A stretch of 58,557 nt of DNA. It comes from Chalciporus piperatus. Lineage: Eukaryota; Basidiomycota; Agaricomycetes; Boletales; Boletaceae. The stretch lies in assembly GCA_038093975.1 (NCBI GenBank), contig JBBPTG010000153.1, positions 1 through 58,557 on the forward strand, given 5' to 3'. The notes beneath the pieces are model-generated. The model made no database searches. It saw only the letters and a list, made by a program, of their open reading frames with translations, and was not told where the DNA came from. The position numbers and the translations under genes are program-made. Below are positions 21,719 through 34,215 of this stretch, one piece after another. The number at the start of each line of letters is the position of its first letter. Positions within the stretch are counted from its first letter, which is position 1.

Positions 21719-22878
21719 GTCGTCCCCCTTCGATTTCCACGATGATCTTTCCCCCCTCATTTCAAAATTAATGGCATGCTCGTTGTTTGCGAACGTGAGA
21801 TTGGTTACTTGCGCTATGAGCTTCTGACTTGCCTCGCAGTGTGCCGTCGGTATGTTCTGACGGACGTTCCTCCATTCCCGGCAAAGTCAATTTGAAACAC
21901 TTGTGGCTGCCCGACGTTCATCATTACGGCTAGGAGTGGTACTTGCCAAGCTGAGGGCATTGTGCTCTTATCATCCAACCCAAACCCGCCCGAATCCGCC
22001 CGAGGGCGCCACCTTGCGCCAGTCCTGCATATCGCGGATACTCTGAGACACACGCCCTCAAGACCACGCGCTGGGAAGGTTCCCGCCGCCCCAAACTCCT
22101 AACTCGGTTAACCACCGACGAAACTTCTTCCCAGCGCAGCTCCAAGAACAGGCACGAGACGGATCATTCCATGATGCGACAAGCTCCAGATTTGTCCACG
22201 AGATTGGCAAGCTGAACCCTTTCCTCATAGCTAACGTGTTGCTCGTATCTCTACTGGTTTTCGAAGCCATCTTTACGTTACAAGCATTGTCGCGGGAGCT
22301 GCGAACGCGAACCCGGGATTGACGGAGACGAGGAGTCACCGGTCAAGATGTGAGTTCACGCTCAGCTTCCCACGTCACTTGGAGGTAACTGATAAGCACC
22401 TAGTCGCAACGAGTAATTGTGTCCGCCATCTATACAAGCTGGGGTCAGGTTCTGCCATGCCGCCTGTCAAACGGACGGCAATTCAGCGATACAGTTCCGC
22501 CGACGGTCTACAAAGGTACCCGAGTGTTTTTTACTTTGTACAGTAAGTACCACCATCAGATTCCAGACCCCTTGGACCTCTTCGTGCCAGTTGACTGGCC
22601 GGATAGTCGGCCGGGCGAATCCGATTATGTGGCGTCCTCCCCCGCCAGCATCCAGCTGCCGGGGTTCTCAATGACAATGACCCCATGAACTCAGCAAAGT
22701 TCATCAGATTGAATTCATGCCACAGGATGCGCCAGCCTGGCTCGTTCCGCTCTTGCCAAAGATAGACATTCGGATCACTCCAGGGAGGTATAAAGGCAAC
22801 GCCCGAGCAAGCACTGTCGGGATGCACAATTCACCACCTCACCAAGACAAATATACTTTCATCGTCGCTCTCTGAAGC
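21719..22878. other. 1.16-kb intergenic region with one membrane-segment open frame
   Basis: No complete gene is supported. The plus-strand frame 22047-22322 stays open for 91 codons, has no ATG, and ends with a convincing transmembrane helix (NPFLIANVLLVSLLVFEAI) followed by a basic tail and stop. It could be the last exon of a small membrane protein whose upstream exons I could not find. Confidence 0.35.
22789..22795 (+). promoter_or_regulatory. TATA box of the zinc-finger gene
   Basis: TATAAAG lies 90 bp upstream of the ATG at 22879, in a C/A-rich leader. Spacing suits transcription start about 30 bp downstream and a short 5' UTR. Confidence 0.5.
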
Positions 22879-23822
22879 ATGTCATCACCCAGCCGCTCGA
22901 TATCTCCTTCATTTATTCAAGGTTCCTTATTTAACGCCAGTCCATTCGACTTGTCCATTCTTACGTTGACGAATACTTATGATGACATGCACTCTTCCTC
23001 TGATAATTCTATGTATGTGTTCCAATCACTTTGCGATTAGCATTTGTTGATCTTCTCATCTTTTCTAGTTTTTCTCATTTGCACAACCTATGCACTCCTG
23101 ACACTCTTTCCCTATCATTAAACCGCAACTATTATTTGCTGGGATATGAATCCCCCTCTTTCGATAACCCACCCCGGGCCCAAACACACACAGAGAACCC
23201 TGCCTCCGAGTTTGGTCTGCCTCGCTATGACGCAAATCAGGGCGGTTTCCAGCAGTTCTATCAACGCGTCGATCCGATGCTTGGATTTCCTCGTGCGTCA
23301 GGTTGGCTTGCGCCCTCCATCCCGCTCCCCTTGCCAGGAATGAGCTTTCATTCCACCTACCCCACCCCACCCGACCTCACGAGTTCGGCGAACCTGGATC
23401 GTCTTGCAGAGTCGTCGATGACAATGTCCTCTGACGAACCTGGCGAAGCTATCGCTCTCCCTGCTCCGCCTTTTTCGCCGAACCCGACTACAGGGATGGG
23501 CTCAGCTGAAGAAGTACAGTCGGACAACGTTCACTCGCGCAGGTGTCGTTGTTCGACGACCTGCCACCACCCGCTAGGGACCAACATCGCGTCCATCCGA
23601 CACCACCTCAAACTGGCACACGACTTCCGCGCCACTGGCAAGGAACCACGGCGATGCCCTTGGGTAGGCTGTACGGATGTTCTCCAAGGTGAGAATATCT
23701 GTCGCCATATACTCACGTGCCACCTACGCGTCAAAGTGAGATGTATCGCATGCGGAATGCAGCTGTCTCGCGCGGACGTCAAGTACACGCACAGACGATC
23801 GTGCCGTGGTAGACGCTTATAG
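22879..23822 (+). CDS. Putative zinc-finger transcription factor, 295 aa
   Basis: Two exons (22879-23012, 23069-23822; phase 2 intron). The N-terminal about 200 residues are low-complexity, rich in Ser/Pro with an FQQFYQR segment, and could be an activation region. The C-terminus has three atypical Cys/His modules: CRCSTTC...H..LKLAH, CPWVGCTDVL...H..TCH and C..CGMQL...H...C. Irregular spacing (WxGC, H-x4-H and C at the end) is typical of basidiomycete C2H2-like proteins. DNA binding is inferred, not shown. A TATA box and short leader precede it. Confidence 0.72.
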
Positions 23823-24462
23823 GCGTTTATCATATCGTCCCCCCCCCTCGACTGTTGATTGCAGGTGGCACTCCGGCTCTCGCGTGCAAGTCCCTGTGGA
23901 CGACTTCAGTGATGTCATATTCTGGTGACTCCCGGTTGCCAGCCGTGATAAGAGTTTCGATGAACAATGTATCATGTCCATAGTTAAGATGCCGTGGAGA
24001 TATACGTTGGTCAATGCGACTTGATGGTTTTTATCTCGTGCAGTCTCCACCTGAAAACGTACTCGTCAAGGCAAGTCCTCCGCAACAGGGGCCTCAAACT
24101 TTCCACTCAATCCATATTCCCCTGAATATGAAAGTTACACATGATCCCGTGCCTCCGAGTCTCAAAACTGGTCAGATCATTCCCGTCCGCTCGTAAGTGC
24201 CGGCCACGGCGAAGCAGTTCCAAGTATGCGTTTTCAACCACTGACCTATGCGCCAATCAGGAAGGGAAGGTGCGGACTCGGACGAGCTGTGGGTGAGGCC
24301 GTCGCGTCGTCGACTTGTGCATCGACTGAGTGAGAATCACGATGTGGAACGGTCAGGAACCGGACCGATCTCACGATGTTCGAGATCACCAGACTATTAA
24401 GGACATCATGATCCGACGCTGTTACAGAACAAGTTTTTCCACTCTGCCACTGAACTTCCAGG
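23823..24462. other. Intergenic region, upstream part duplicated with F-box family
   Basis: No gene is seen. The last about 40 bp (CACTCTGCCACTGAACTTCC just before the ATG) are shared with the upstream regions of the other F-box paralogs. A GATCTCACGAT stretch near 24368 matches, in reverse, a segment near 15348 upstream of paralog B. Confidence 0.5.
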
Positions 24463-26080
24463 ATGTCACTGGGACTCACAGATCTTGCAGAAGACATTCT
24501 CCTTCGCGTTGTATCCTTTCTCTCGCCGCCGGACATTATCCGTCTTCGACAGGTAAGCGTGGCGGAGATCATCGACATGTTGATTACCGCTGATGCCGTG
24601 TCGGATCGACTCGATGATCTAGGTCTCGAAGACATTGCATTCAGTGACATACCAACCCGTGGTTTGGATCCGTGCATACCAAAATGCAGCACTTCCCCGA
24701 CCTCCGGGACCATACCTGCATGCCGGTGACAAAGAGGGATTGATGTTCCTCGAGCGTGCTTTAGTCCAATCTGCAAGGGTGGAACCTTGGTCTACTCGTC
24801 ACTTCCACCCACTGCATGCTGTTCGCACCTTTCCCAGATTTGGCGAGTATGCGAATCTGTGGCATTTTTCGCAATGGGGATCATGGTTTATCACCACCAT
24901 CAAGTCATCTGTAGTCTACCGCAACCTCAGCTCCGACGACCCACAAACCCACGTCCTGTTTCGCTTGGACGACTCCAGTATCGATCTCCTCCGGTGTGCT
25001 GACACGGTCACTCTCGCGGGTCATCCTGTCACATACGTGCTTATCAAGGCTTTGAAAAGTGCTTACCCACTGTAAGTCTTAATTGTATCGAACCAGTGAC
25101 TGATAGCATGAAAGCGTGATAGGACCCTATTGAAGATCGTTGGCCACTTTTGTTCATCACTATCGCTAGAGGATATCATTCCGCTTTCATATCCACGACA
25201 AGATGAAGTCTTGAATATCACTGCCAGTCCACGATATGTCTGCATCCACGGAGAAAGTATGCCAAAGGACGGGGAATTTAATTTCGCGCTGCTCGACGTG
25301 ACAACGGAGAAGATATACCATCTTCCAGCATTCAAGTCTAGTGTGGTACGTTTGCTACATCATCATCCCTCTGGGTATCATAAACTGAAATCAAAGGCAC
25401 CGGAAATACTCGAGCGTTTGGCGCGTTACAGTTATGAGCCTCGCGTGAACTTCCTCTTAACAAACACCCATATTCTTGTCACCTTCGTCACCACGGTTCC
25501 GGACCACTACATACAGGCCTTCTGTCTTCCTTCCGAAGATGAGTCCGGTGCTACTGCCGACGACGACGGGTTGTTACGGATGACGCACGAAGGGATATGC
25601 GAGATCGATGGACCACCCGAGTGGGTCCTCCGTGGGAATACGGTCACCAATGCTGGAGGGGTGCGGGCGACCGGGGTGCGGGCCGTGCGCATGGTCTGTC
25701 GGAACGGGATGTTTGATGCACACGAGTACAGCGCCATAGACCTCACTCTAACGGCTTCAAGCTCTCCCGGAATTGGAACAATCACACTCTCACAATGTAC
25801 CCCTCTGATCTGTTTCGAGGAGGAAGATATGATGTTGTTCGAGGTAGGAAGTTCGGAGGATGGGTTCGGACGTGGCGTGTGCTTCATGTCGTTCGACGGA
25901 GACTCCGGTGGCGTTCAAACATTTTCTGTGGATGCAAGCGGACCGGTTTGTCGGGTTGATCTTGGGCCAAGGCACGATGTGTCTGTGCCTGAGCCCTGGG
26001 AGGGTGTGGTGCAATTCAACGCATGGAATGGCGAGGTTTGCTATATGTTGGATAACATTAGGGTCCATAAATTTGTATGA
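24463..26080 (+). CDS. F-box protein, paralog C (opposite strand to the others)
   Basis: Exons 24463-24552, 24623-25071, 25123-25345 and 25397-26080 give 481 aa. F-box LAEDILLRVVSFLSPPDIIRLRQ-VSKTL. The body carries the family landmarks (NAALPRPPG, QWGSWFI, DTVTLAGHP, LLKIVGH, DVTTEKIYHLP, MTHEGICEIDG, DGFGRG and FSVDASGPVC). The first exon has one codon more than in the other three copies. Intron phases match the family. The frame is open, so the gene is probably intact. A role as SCF substrate receptor is inferred from the F-box alone. Confidence 0.88.
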
Positions 26081-27393
26081 TTCGATTTTAAATATTTTGA
26101 CTGGTGGTCTGTCTGGGGGAGACTGTAACTATGCGGGAATCCATATTCCCCCAACTTGAAACTAATCGATAACGAGCTTTCAGTGAGCTTTCCTTTGCGG
26201 CTAACGACCTGGGCGCATCAGCTTTTTGTAAGCGCTCATTGAGCTCGGCTGGACCGCTTAGCTCGGTTTGGAGTCGCTTACAGTCTGCTTGGCCAATGAG
26301 AGCCTCCCAAAGTGTGGTGGAATGAGTACGTTATTTTGACGCTTTGCAGATGGCCCTGTCCGCACTCCATTATCTTGACATATGTCATCTCACCCAACCG
26401 CTCCAGTCCAGACGAGGATACCACAGAAAGGCCGAACATCCCCATTCGTCCTCCTGCGCTGTATGCACGGACAGGCTGCGGATCTCAGCATAGGCTTGGT
26501 CATAGAAAGCGCGCCATATTCCTCGACTCGGAGTGGCCGCACGATCCCCAGGGGTGGCTGCAATCATCTGATAGATACAAGGGGAAGGCTGTTCGACTTC
26601 TTCCGCGAACGTCCAAGCCCGATATCATCCAAGATTCCAAATATACAACCTCAACCTTGTCAAATCCAGACGAAAGGAGGTCGAAGAAGCGATGAAGGCG
26701 GCTGAAGCGTTTGAAAAGTTCAAGGCGCGTACGTTAATCGTGCTGCGCAGACGAAGAAACGGAAGGAAAACTGTGAGTCGATCAAGGACTCCTGGAATCA
26801 CGAAGTACAGATCTGCGGCTGCACGACAAGATCACACGGAACTTCCTATTCTCCTTTGTACACGAATGAGTGTGCCGGCCACGGCAACCGGCGAGAGGGA
26901 CAAATAACTCTCTTCGACTCTTGTACGACGCTTGGGATATGGGGGCAGTGGGACCTCGATGAACACCACCCATTCTCGAGAAAGACAACTTTGACATCAT
27001 CGAACGGGAGGTCACTTACGTCAAATCTTCACAGTACAGCAGTACATATCGCGAGTATTGCCAGCATAATTGCCAAAGGCCTCCCTCTAGACGAGTCTTT
27101 AGTTCCAACCTTGAGGCTCTGCGTACGCACAGTTGGTGCAAGGCAAGTCGTAGAAATCTGCAGATCAACGAAACAGGTCGAGGTCGCTTAGCGCGGGAAA
27201 GTTCAACAACGGGGTGACACTGACAAGTGGTTTATTTCTCCCGTACTGTACCTTGAATTCGGCGCCCATCATCCAGTAGGTAGCCTGTCAAGACTGCATG
27301 AACGCCCTTGAAACAGGTTGGTGTTGATGCTCCGATCATCGTGCAAACTACTCACCTCATAGATCAGTGCTAGAGCCTATATCATCACACGAA
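26081..27393. other. 1.3-kb region without supported gene
   Basis: I see open frames up to 127 codons but no domain, repeat structure or compatible exon chain. GAGCTTTCAGTGAGC and repeated AGCTCGGCT/AGCTCGGTTT near 26170-26275 look like decayed repetitive sequence. Confidence 0.35.
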
Positions 27394-29029
27394 ATGGGCC
27401 CTATGCAATCCCCAAAAGCTGGAAAAAAAAATTCGTGCACTCCCAAACAATCGTTCTGTGCCTCTGGCAACAGGGGACACGTGCGATACCAACAACCTTC
27501 CACCCGAACTCTTTTCACGCATTTTCGAGGTCGGTGCTTTAGACGACGACGATGGTGGGGCGGGTTCCTTGCTTCAGGGATGCCCCGAAGAGGGATACAA
27601 GAGCGGGGCTGATAACGACGTCGAAATAGCTGAAGATAAGAAGGTAGAAGTGGCAGATCGGGAGGAAGAAGAGGAAGAAGAGGAAGAAGAAGGCGACAGT
27701 GAAGAGTGGACCGACGATACTGGATCATCCGATGCCGATTCTCCATCGCCCTCTTTTCAGACCGTCGTTTCCCTTGTATGTCGTCACTGGCGGAATGTCG
27801 CCCTTTCTACCCCTTCCCTCTGGACAACCATCAAGGTCCCTCGCAGCGCGCGTTCACCGTACGAGAATGTCTCGCTTCTGTTGGAGCGCAGCAAAGCCCT
27901 TCCAATAGATATCGACATCGGCGACCCGGAACTCGACGAGCATGGCTCAGTAAACGCTCCCCCACAGTTCCAGCCCGACCTCGAATCTCTATATTCTTTG
28001 CTCGTCACCCACGTGCAACGCTGGCGCTCAATCAAAGTCTGGACCGTCTCATATCATTCGATATACACATTCCTCAGCGCGGTATCTGATCCGTCTATTC
28101 CTGCCCCTTCTCAGTTTGCCACACTTGAATTACACCATTATACAGGCTACGACGCTGAAGGCATTCAGCCCAAATTGTCGAACCACTTCACTCTGTTCGG
28201 GGATTCAGCTCCTAAGCTCACCAAATTAGTCCTACAGGAAGTCCATGTCGACTGGAATCAGGGCTGGATAGCTTCCGCCTCCAACCTCAGACATCTCAAG
28301 CTGAAGTGGCAGTCAGAAGATGTTCGCCCCACCTGGGCCCAGTTCGCCACCATCTTGGGCGGTGCTCCACAACTCAACACCCTCATCCTGTATTTCTCGG
28401 GACCATCAGGAGAACCCGATCTCAACGCTCCAATTCAGCTTCTCAATTTGACGGACTTCGTCCTTATCTCTGACTCTCCATCACACAGCATCGGATTCCT
28501 CCCCAACTTCTACCTGCCATCCCTGAAATGTCTAACCCTATGCCTCATCTCGGGCGACTACACCGATCTGATCGATCAACTGGCCGGACCGGCCACGTCA
28601 TTATCTTTCCTCTCTGCTCAAGAACAACCGTGCAACTTGCTGAGCAGTCTTAAAAAACTCAAAATTGAGACACTTCCCTGCCGCAGCGAGGGGGTAGAAA
28701 CTCTATATAGCGAACTCCAGAATCTCCATTCGCTCCATTTAAAGCTGTCATTTCTTCCTTCGCAGTTCATCGATCTTCTCTGCCAACCCTGTACGTTACC
28801 AAGCCGCGGAGATATTTGGCTGCCTCGACTCAAATCTCTGTGGGTCTGCGATGCCCCCAGCGATATGATCCGTCAAGTGGTTCAAAAGAGAAAGGACGCC
28901 GGAGTCCCACTAAAAGCATTGTACGTAGATAACGAGTGCGATGTGGATGACGACGACGCGGAGTGGTTCAGGGAGAATGTGGAGACGTTCGACTTTTTCG
29001 TGGCTCGTGAAAGTGAGGAAAGTTATTGA
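27394..29029 (+). CDS. F-box protein with LRR-like region; start frame disturbed
   Basis: The long open frame (27458-29029, about 523 codons) begins with an F-box half NNLPPELFSRIFEVG, then an acidic insert of about 65 residues including a ten-Glu run, then the second half VSLVCRHWRNVALSTPSLWTTI, as in many mushroom F-box proteins. The remainder has irregular leucine-rich strands (LKLTKLVL, NLRHLKLKW, LNTLILYFSG, LKSLWVCD). This frame has no ATG upstream of the F-box. The ATGs at 27394 and 27403 are in another frame and would join it if the nine-A run at 27423-27431 were one A shorter. A sequencing slip, a real frameshift or an unseen upstream exon are all possible. Confidence 0.7.
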
Positions 29030-29792
29030 CATCGACGAGGAGGGTGACGAATGGTCGGATGTTCACCTGAAGCCAGAGCATGTTGATACGGTTGTACACA
29101 AAGCTAAATCGGACTTGGGAGGGTAGTAACCGTAGAATTGCGGAACGATCGCTCTGACGGGAACGACGGTGTGAAGTTGGCTCATGAGGGTATACCCGCT
29201 CCAATGCTGGAAGAAGTAGTCGGGAAAACGATGATATTTCTTTGCCTCCTCTCCAAGATGTGCACCATATTGAATGGAGAGCTTAGCGACGACGATGAAC
29301 TTGCAAGTTCTTGGGACATGACAGAAGTCCCTAGTCGGACAAGGTGGGAGCAAGACGCCCTACAAAACGCCAAACGAGAACGATCAGTGTTCCATGCATA
29401 CAATATTAAGTAGAGACCCAGTAAAGCACGGGGGCGAGAAAAAAAAAAGGAAAAAGACAACGAGGGATATACACATCCATCTTGATGTGGACAGCGTCAC
29501 AAGTCGGGGTGACCGACGCGCACATAAGGCACGCAAGTTATGTACCATGTCACTATCTAACACTAAAACCCGGGAATAAAAATACGATCGAACAACGGGA
29601 GCGTGCAGTAGAGATTAGAGATAATACGAGACTGTCCGTCCGAAATATGTAACAGGTGGAGCGAAAAAAAAAGAGTGCAATGTGCAGCCGAGATGGAGTT
29701 GCGAGAACAGATGCGACTATGATATGGGTTTGTATGGTGATTGACGGGGAGCATACGCAGACACCGTCTGATCCGAGAACAAGATGAAGTCG
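29030..29792. other. Intergenic region between convergent genes
   Basis: No gene is supported. It has A-rich tracts (29436-29452, 29665-29675) and probably contains the 3' UTRs of the F-box gene and the PDK1-like gene. Confidence 0.4.
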
Positions 29793-32621
29793 TCATCTCG
29801 AAGGAAGTGGCATAAGCGAAGTATTGATCTTCTCTGCCCACTGAGTAGCGATCGCGCCCGTTTCAGCGGCATATGTTTGAGATTTCGTCGACTAGACACC
29901 GATGGAAACTGCTCAGAGACGTCGAGAACGACCAGGAGAGACAGAAACTTACAGTCAAGACGACAAACTCCCTCTCTCCTTTCCTCTCCGCACTCTCCAC
30001 GATGGATTTGGCCTCTTTCTCCCTATCCTTTTCTTTCTCTTTCTCCTTGACCTTCTCCTTCTCGCCACCTACCGCACCAACGCCCTTTCTCAAGCTCAAC
30101 TCGGACTTTAAACTGACACCTCCCTCAACTCTTTGCTTGACACATAACAGCCGATGAGTCGTCAGCAAGAGCTGCCTCGTCTTTGGTCGGATCGGTGATA
30201 CGCTGATGGGAAGTCTCAGCCTGCTCCCTCGTCGTTTCGGAGAACGGGCCTCGACCCGAGTGCTGAAGATAACCTTCTCTCCCGAAAGAAGTAAAGACGA
30301 GCTGAAGATATCAAGACTCAGTTGCAAAACAGGACAGCACAAACAATCGAAACGTACAGATCCAATTCGCGCAGTGTTCCATTGCCTTGCACGGGAGTCA
30401 AAGCCCTGTTTCGGCCTCTGCCCAATTCTAAAGCTGCAATCGCGCTAGCGATTCCGGATTTCTCGACACTGCCATCCGAGGAACTCGAACCCGAGCCGGG
30501 CATGTTACTGGGAGTCGAAGGGATGTGTATCGGAATCGACGTCGAGGATAACGTCGAGGTTTGGGGTATAGCGTCCAGCGATTTATTTTCCTTGTCCATC
30601 TCCATGGCCGTCTTGGTAACCTCGTTGGTAACGTTCGCGTTTGTTGGACCAACGTCTGTCTTGGTATCCTGAGTACTGCTAGTGGCCGCCTGTGTATAAT
30701 CTGCAGACTCCCCCATCGGCCCGACGTCCTCCCCTACGCGCGAAGCCTGCTTCTGGGCAATCGCATCCGTTAGTTTATATTTCTCAAACTCTGGGCCATG
30801 AGCATCTTCTGCCCATTCCATCCCATCATGTCCAACTGCGCTGGGGCTGGCGCCAGCGACCGCCTGCGCCAATGGGGGTTGACTCCCGTTCACAACTGTG
30901 CCTCCTGTCATCTCTTCTCCGTCATCTTCCGCAACTACAAGCGCATCCCATTTGGCACCAACATCTTCCCATCGGGCGTCTCCATCTTCTGCATCCCACA
31001 ATCCACCTCCCTGTGGTGGTGGTTCCTTCTTGACGAGCCCAGGCTCAAGGGTGGGTGGTGAGTCTGTCCAGAGCGTTTCCCAATTGATTGAAGCGAGGAA
31101 AGGGTGCGCTCGGAGCGACGAGGGGGACGACGATGTTCGAGAAGCACCTAGGCGCTGAAGGGGATCACGGACCTATTTTTAGAGAACAAGAAGGTCGACT
31201 GGGGTGGTCTCCAATGGAAAGAAGACGGAAACAGACCAGCAATTTGCTTACGAAATCCTTGGCGTCTTCGTCGAAGCCATCAGGAAAGGAGTAATCGAGA
31301 GACTTTATCTTTTGCCACGTGAGGTACTCGGAGAGTCCCTGGAAGGCGAATCGTCCTGCAATCATTTGGTAGACGATGCATCCGAGAGACCAGAGATCCG
31401 AACTAGCAGGAAGATTGATCGAGTTTGCGGAGATAGAAAAAGCATGCGACTCACCTCTTGGACGTCTCGTTACGTTCCAATAACTCCGGGGAGACATATT
31501 GAGCGGTGCCCACGAACGAGTTCGCGCGTTCCTCTGCGATCCCGTGGGTCTGGATGAGCGGGGAGAGACAGTCCAAGGAGATTGGGAGACTCACGACCAG
31601 GTTCGAGGATCTTCCCTGTTCCGAAATCGGTAACCTTTATTCTAAATTCGCTGTCAAACAAGATGTTTTCCGGTTTAAGGTCCCTGTGATCGGAAGTGAA
31701 TCGAAATTGATTATGTCATGACCCATGAAGGGAGGAACGGACCTATGAATGATGTCTTTGTCGTGCATGTATTCGATCGCATCGACGATCTGTGCTGTGT
31801 AATACCGCGCACAAGACAACGACAAGGATCCCATTCGTGATATGCGCGTCTGCATCTCACCATTCGGTGCAAGGTCAAGCACAAAGACTATACCGCTCGT
31901 CAGCATCCATCCATACTACCAACGGGAGACCTACATAGACTCCATTCGTCCTGAAATGTCCAGTGCAGATGGATAATGCCCGGGTGTCCAGCCCCGAGCT
32001 TCACGAGTGTGTTCTTCTCCGCAAGAGCTACGAGCATCTTCTCCTTGCGAATCAGATGATTCTTGTCCAAAATCTTGATAGCATACTCCTGTCCTGTCCT
32101 GGCATGCCGCGCGCCCATCACCTGGTGAAACGTGGCGTATTACGTGTGTTATCAATCAGCATGCCCATGCTTCTTCTATGTTCTCAAACACGCACGGTGG
32201 AATACGACCCCTCGCCGAGGGTCTCCCCAAAGACGAAATCCTGTGCTGATAAACGCGTGTTCGCAGACGGGTTTTGAGACCTCGACGGTTTGCGCGATTT
32301 CGAGCGTGCTTGACTTGACCTCCGTACGGATAATGGCTCAGGAACAGTGTCCCGATTCTCGGCCTCTTCCGATACGCCGAGTTCTCTTGTGAGGTAAGCA
32401 GGAGGTCGAACGGCTTGTAACGTTGGTGATTGGGGACTGCGGGAACGTGGCGAGGAAAAGGTCCGAGTCGGTCGTGGTCTTGGGGTCTTGAGTATGGTCG
32501 TCGTAGTCGTCTCCGAGTCGGAGGAAGATGATATCACTGATGCATTTCTGCTCAGATCCGCAAGTGTGGGCGGGAAAGTGGGACCCGGTGATCGTGTCGT
32601 TGTGTCGACGGTGTCGAGCAT
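29793..32621 (-). CDS. PDK1-type AGC protein kinase (Pkh/Ksg1-like)
   Basis: Nine exons (29793-29891, 29953-30301, 30358-31172, 31237-31402, 31455-31533, 31595-31683, 31743-31887, 31935-32121, 32196-32621) give 784 aa. A Ser/Thr/Arg-rich N-terminus precedes the kinase: GETLGEGSYSTV glycine loop, YAIKIL Lys, IIHRDLKPEN, VTDFGTGK, ANSFVGTAQYVSPE activation loop, SDLWSLGCI, LLVRDPLQRLG. A disordered linker of about 220 residues leads to a C-terminal PH-like domain ending QTYAAETGAIATQWAEKI. This is the architecture of PDK1 and its yeast relatives Pkh1/2 and Ksg1, master activators of AGC kinases downstream of lipids. An upstream in-frame ATG at 32780 would extend the N-terminus by 53 aa. Confidence 0.92.
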
Positions 32622-33310
32622 GCAGAGTAGGATTGGTGGTATGTCCACTCGTAACGGTTCGCGGTAAGGAGGAGGGCGAGAACCGTCGTGGATGGAGAAC
32701 TCGAACGAAACTTTTGTGCTGCGAAGATCTGGAAACTTATCCACAGCCACCCCCTGCCGAAAAACCAGTGTAACTCTCACGGTGTCAGTGCTTGGAACAC
32801 CACGCTATCCGCTAATTGTTGCCCCGTTCTAGATCCTTGTAATACTGCCATTAATCTGTCTGCCATCCCGAAGCCGTGTGTGCGTCCAGAGCTTGTATGA
32901 CATTGCTTGATATCCCCATTCCTGTGGCGTCCAGCATGAGAATCCAATTGTACTTGTACGTTTTCGGTGCGGGCTGGATGGCCCGCGCTCGGACCGCGCC
33001 TCTTGAATCTGTAGTATAGTCCGCTAACTTGAAGCTTCAATTGTCAAGTTTCAAGACCAAGGGGAGCCATCAATCCGGCCTAGTAGCGGATCATACAATT
33101 GGTTTCATTCCTTTGTTCCAATAAACAATTGCAACCTGTGAGCTTAAACTATTTCAGGATACGTGGTGTGGGCCAGCGCCTCACTGCTGAGAGTCAAGGA
33201 GGTCAAGACGCCGCAGCGGTCAACGAGCTCACACAGCCCTCGGACTCATGTTCCCGTGAGTGAAAGTAAAGACCGGACGTATCCGCTCAAGGTCGATTTT
33301 GCCCCCTTTT
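32622..33310. other. Intergenic region
   Basis: The promoter side of the PDK1-like gene. No gene, repeat or RNA could be supported. Confidence 0.35.
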
Positions 33311-33960
33311 TTTAGGATCCACAGAGAGTCAGACAGGAAAGAACCACTGCGTTCCTGCCAGTGTACATGGTGACAGCTGTCTTCCCCGACTCGGATGAGA
33401 ATTATCAATACATTGTAATGCCCGTCCTCCGACCGTTCGACGACCTCCAACTTCACCGGGAATCATCAAATTTGTAAATCAAACCCTAGAGGTGAGTGTT
33501 TGTTTGACTCCTACACGTACCCAGTCTTTATATCACCTCCAGGGGGTCGTGCGTATGTACATCCAAGGAAGAGCCAGCTAGCTCGTGATGGTAGGCCTCT
33601 TTCCCCCTGTCACAACTGCTCAGATACGAAGATCGAGTATTTACTTCATCGACTTGGTTTATCGACGCAGTTCATCCCCGAGCAACGCGATCGTCCCGTG
33701 ACTGGAGAGCTCGGCCGAGTCCAGGCTCCTGAGCATCTTGTTGGAATTCCGTGCGACCCATTCAAATATGACATCTACGTCCTCGGAACCGTTTACCAGA
33801 CGAAAAATTTTGGCGTACGTTTTCCACTATTTTTGTCGAGTATGCATTCGACCTTATCTGTCCCTCCAGGTGTTGAAAGGACTTTTTCTCTTGGACGGTA
33901 TGATCAAGTTGATGAGGAAACCTTATCCAAAGGACCATCCAAGTGCGGAAGAAACTGAAG
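33311..33960 (+). pseudogene. Decayed protein kinase of a mushroom-specific family
   Basis: Pieces of a kinase occur in order but in different frames. KNHCVP and LPVYMVT sit near 33340-33370. VMPVLRPFDD at about 33418 is the hinge region and is followed by a stop. ARDGRPL at about 33580 lies after the expected catalytic loop. The DFG region is YFID in one frame and GLSTQF in the next (33637-33672), as if one T had been lost. PCDPFKYDIYVLG and a conserved intron (about 33811-33869) follow, then MRKPYPKDHPSAEE. Catalytic-loop residues are not found. The order matches a kinase family that is abundant in agarics. Confidence 0.7.
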
Positions 33961-34215
33961 CTCTTACCTCCTCGGTGGATGAGACTTCGAATAGTACAGG
34001 AAGAGGGTTCTATCGAATGCGTCGTAAAAAATGCGCTGGACGTCGTCGGGAACCCTGGTCCGCGCATACACGGAGTTGTAAGTTGGAGGAACGGGCTCCG
34101 TCATTGCGTGCGCGACGACTCTAACGAGGACGACGCTCCGGCAGCTCGTATATCCTCCACAGATCACCTCACAGGTACCACTCCTGCCGCTCGTAATTAC
34201 AAAATACAAGGAAAA

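Noticed and set aside
27599..27690. Glu-coding GAAGAGGAA run as a microsatellite or unusual element
   Set aside because: Acidic inserts between the halves of the F-box are common in mushroom F-box proteins.
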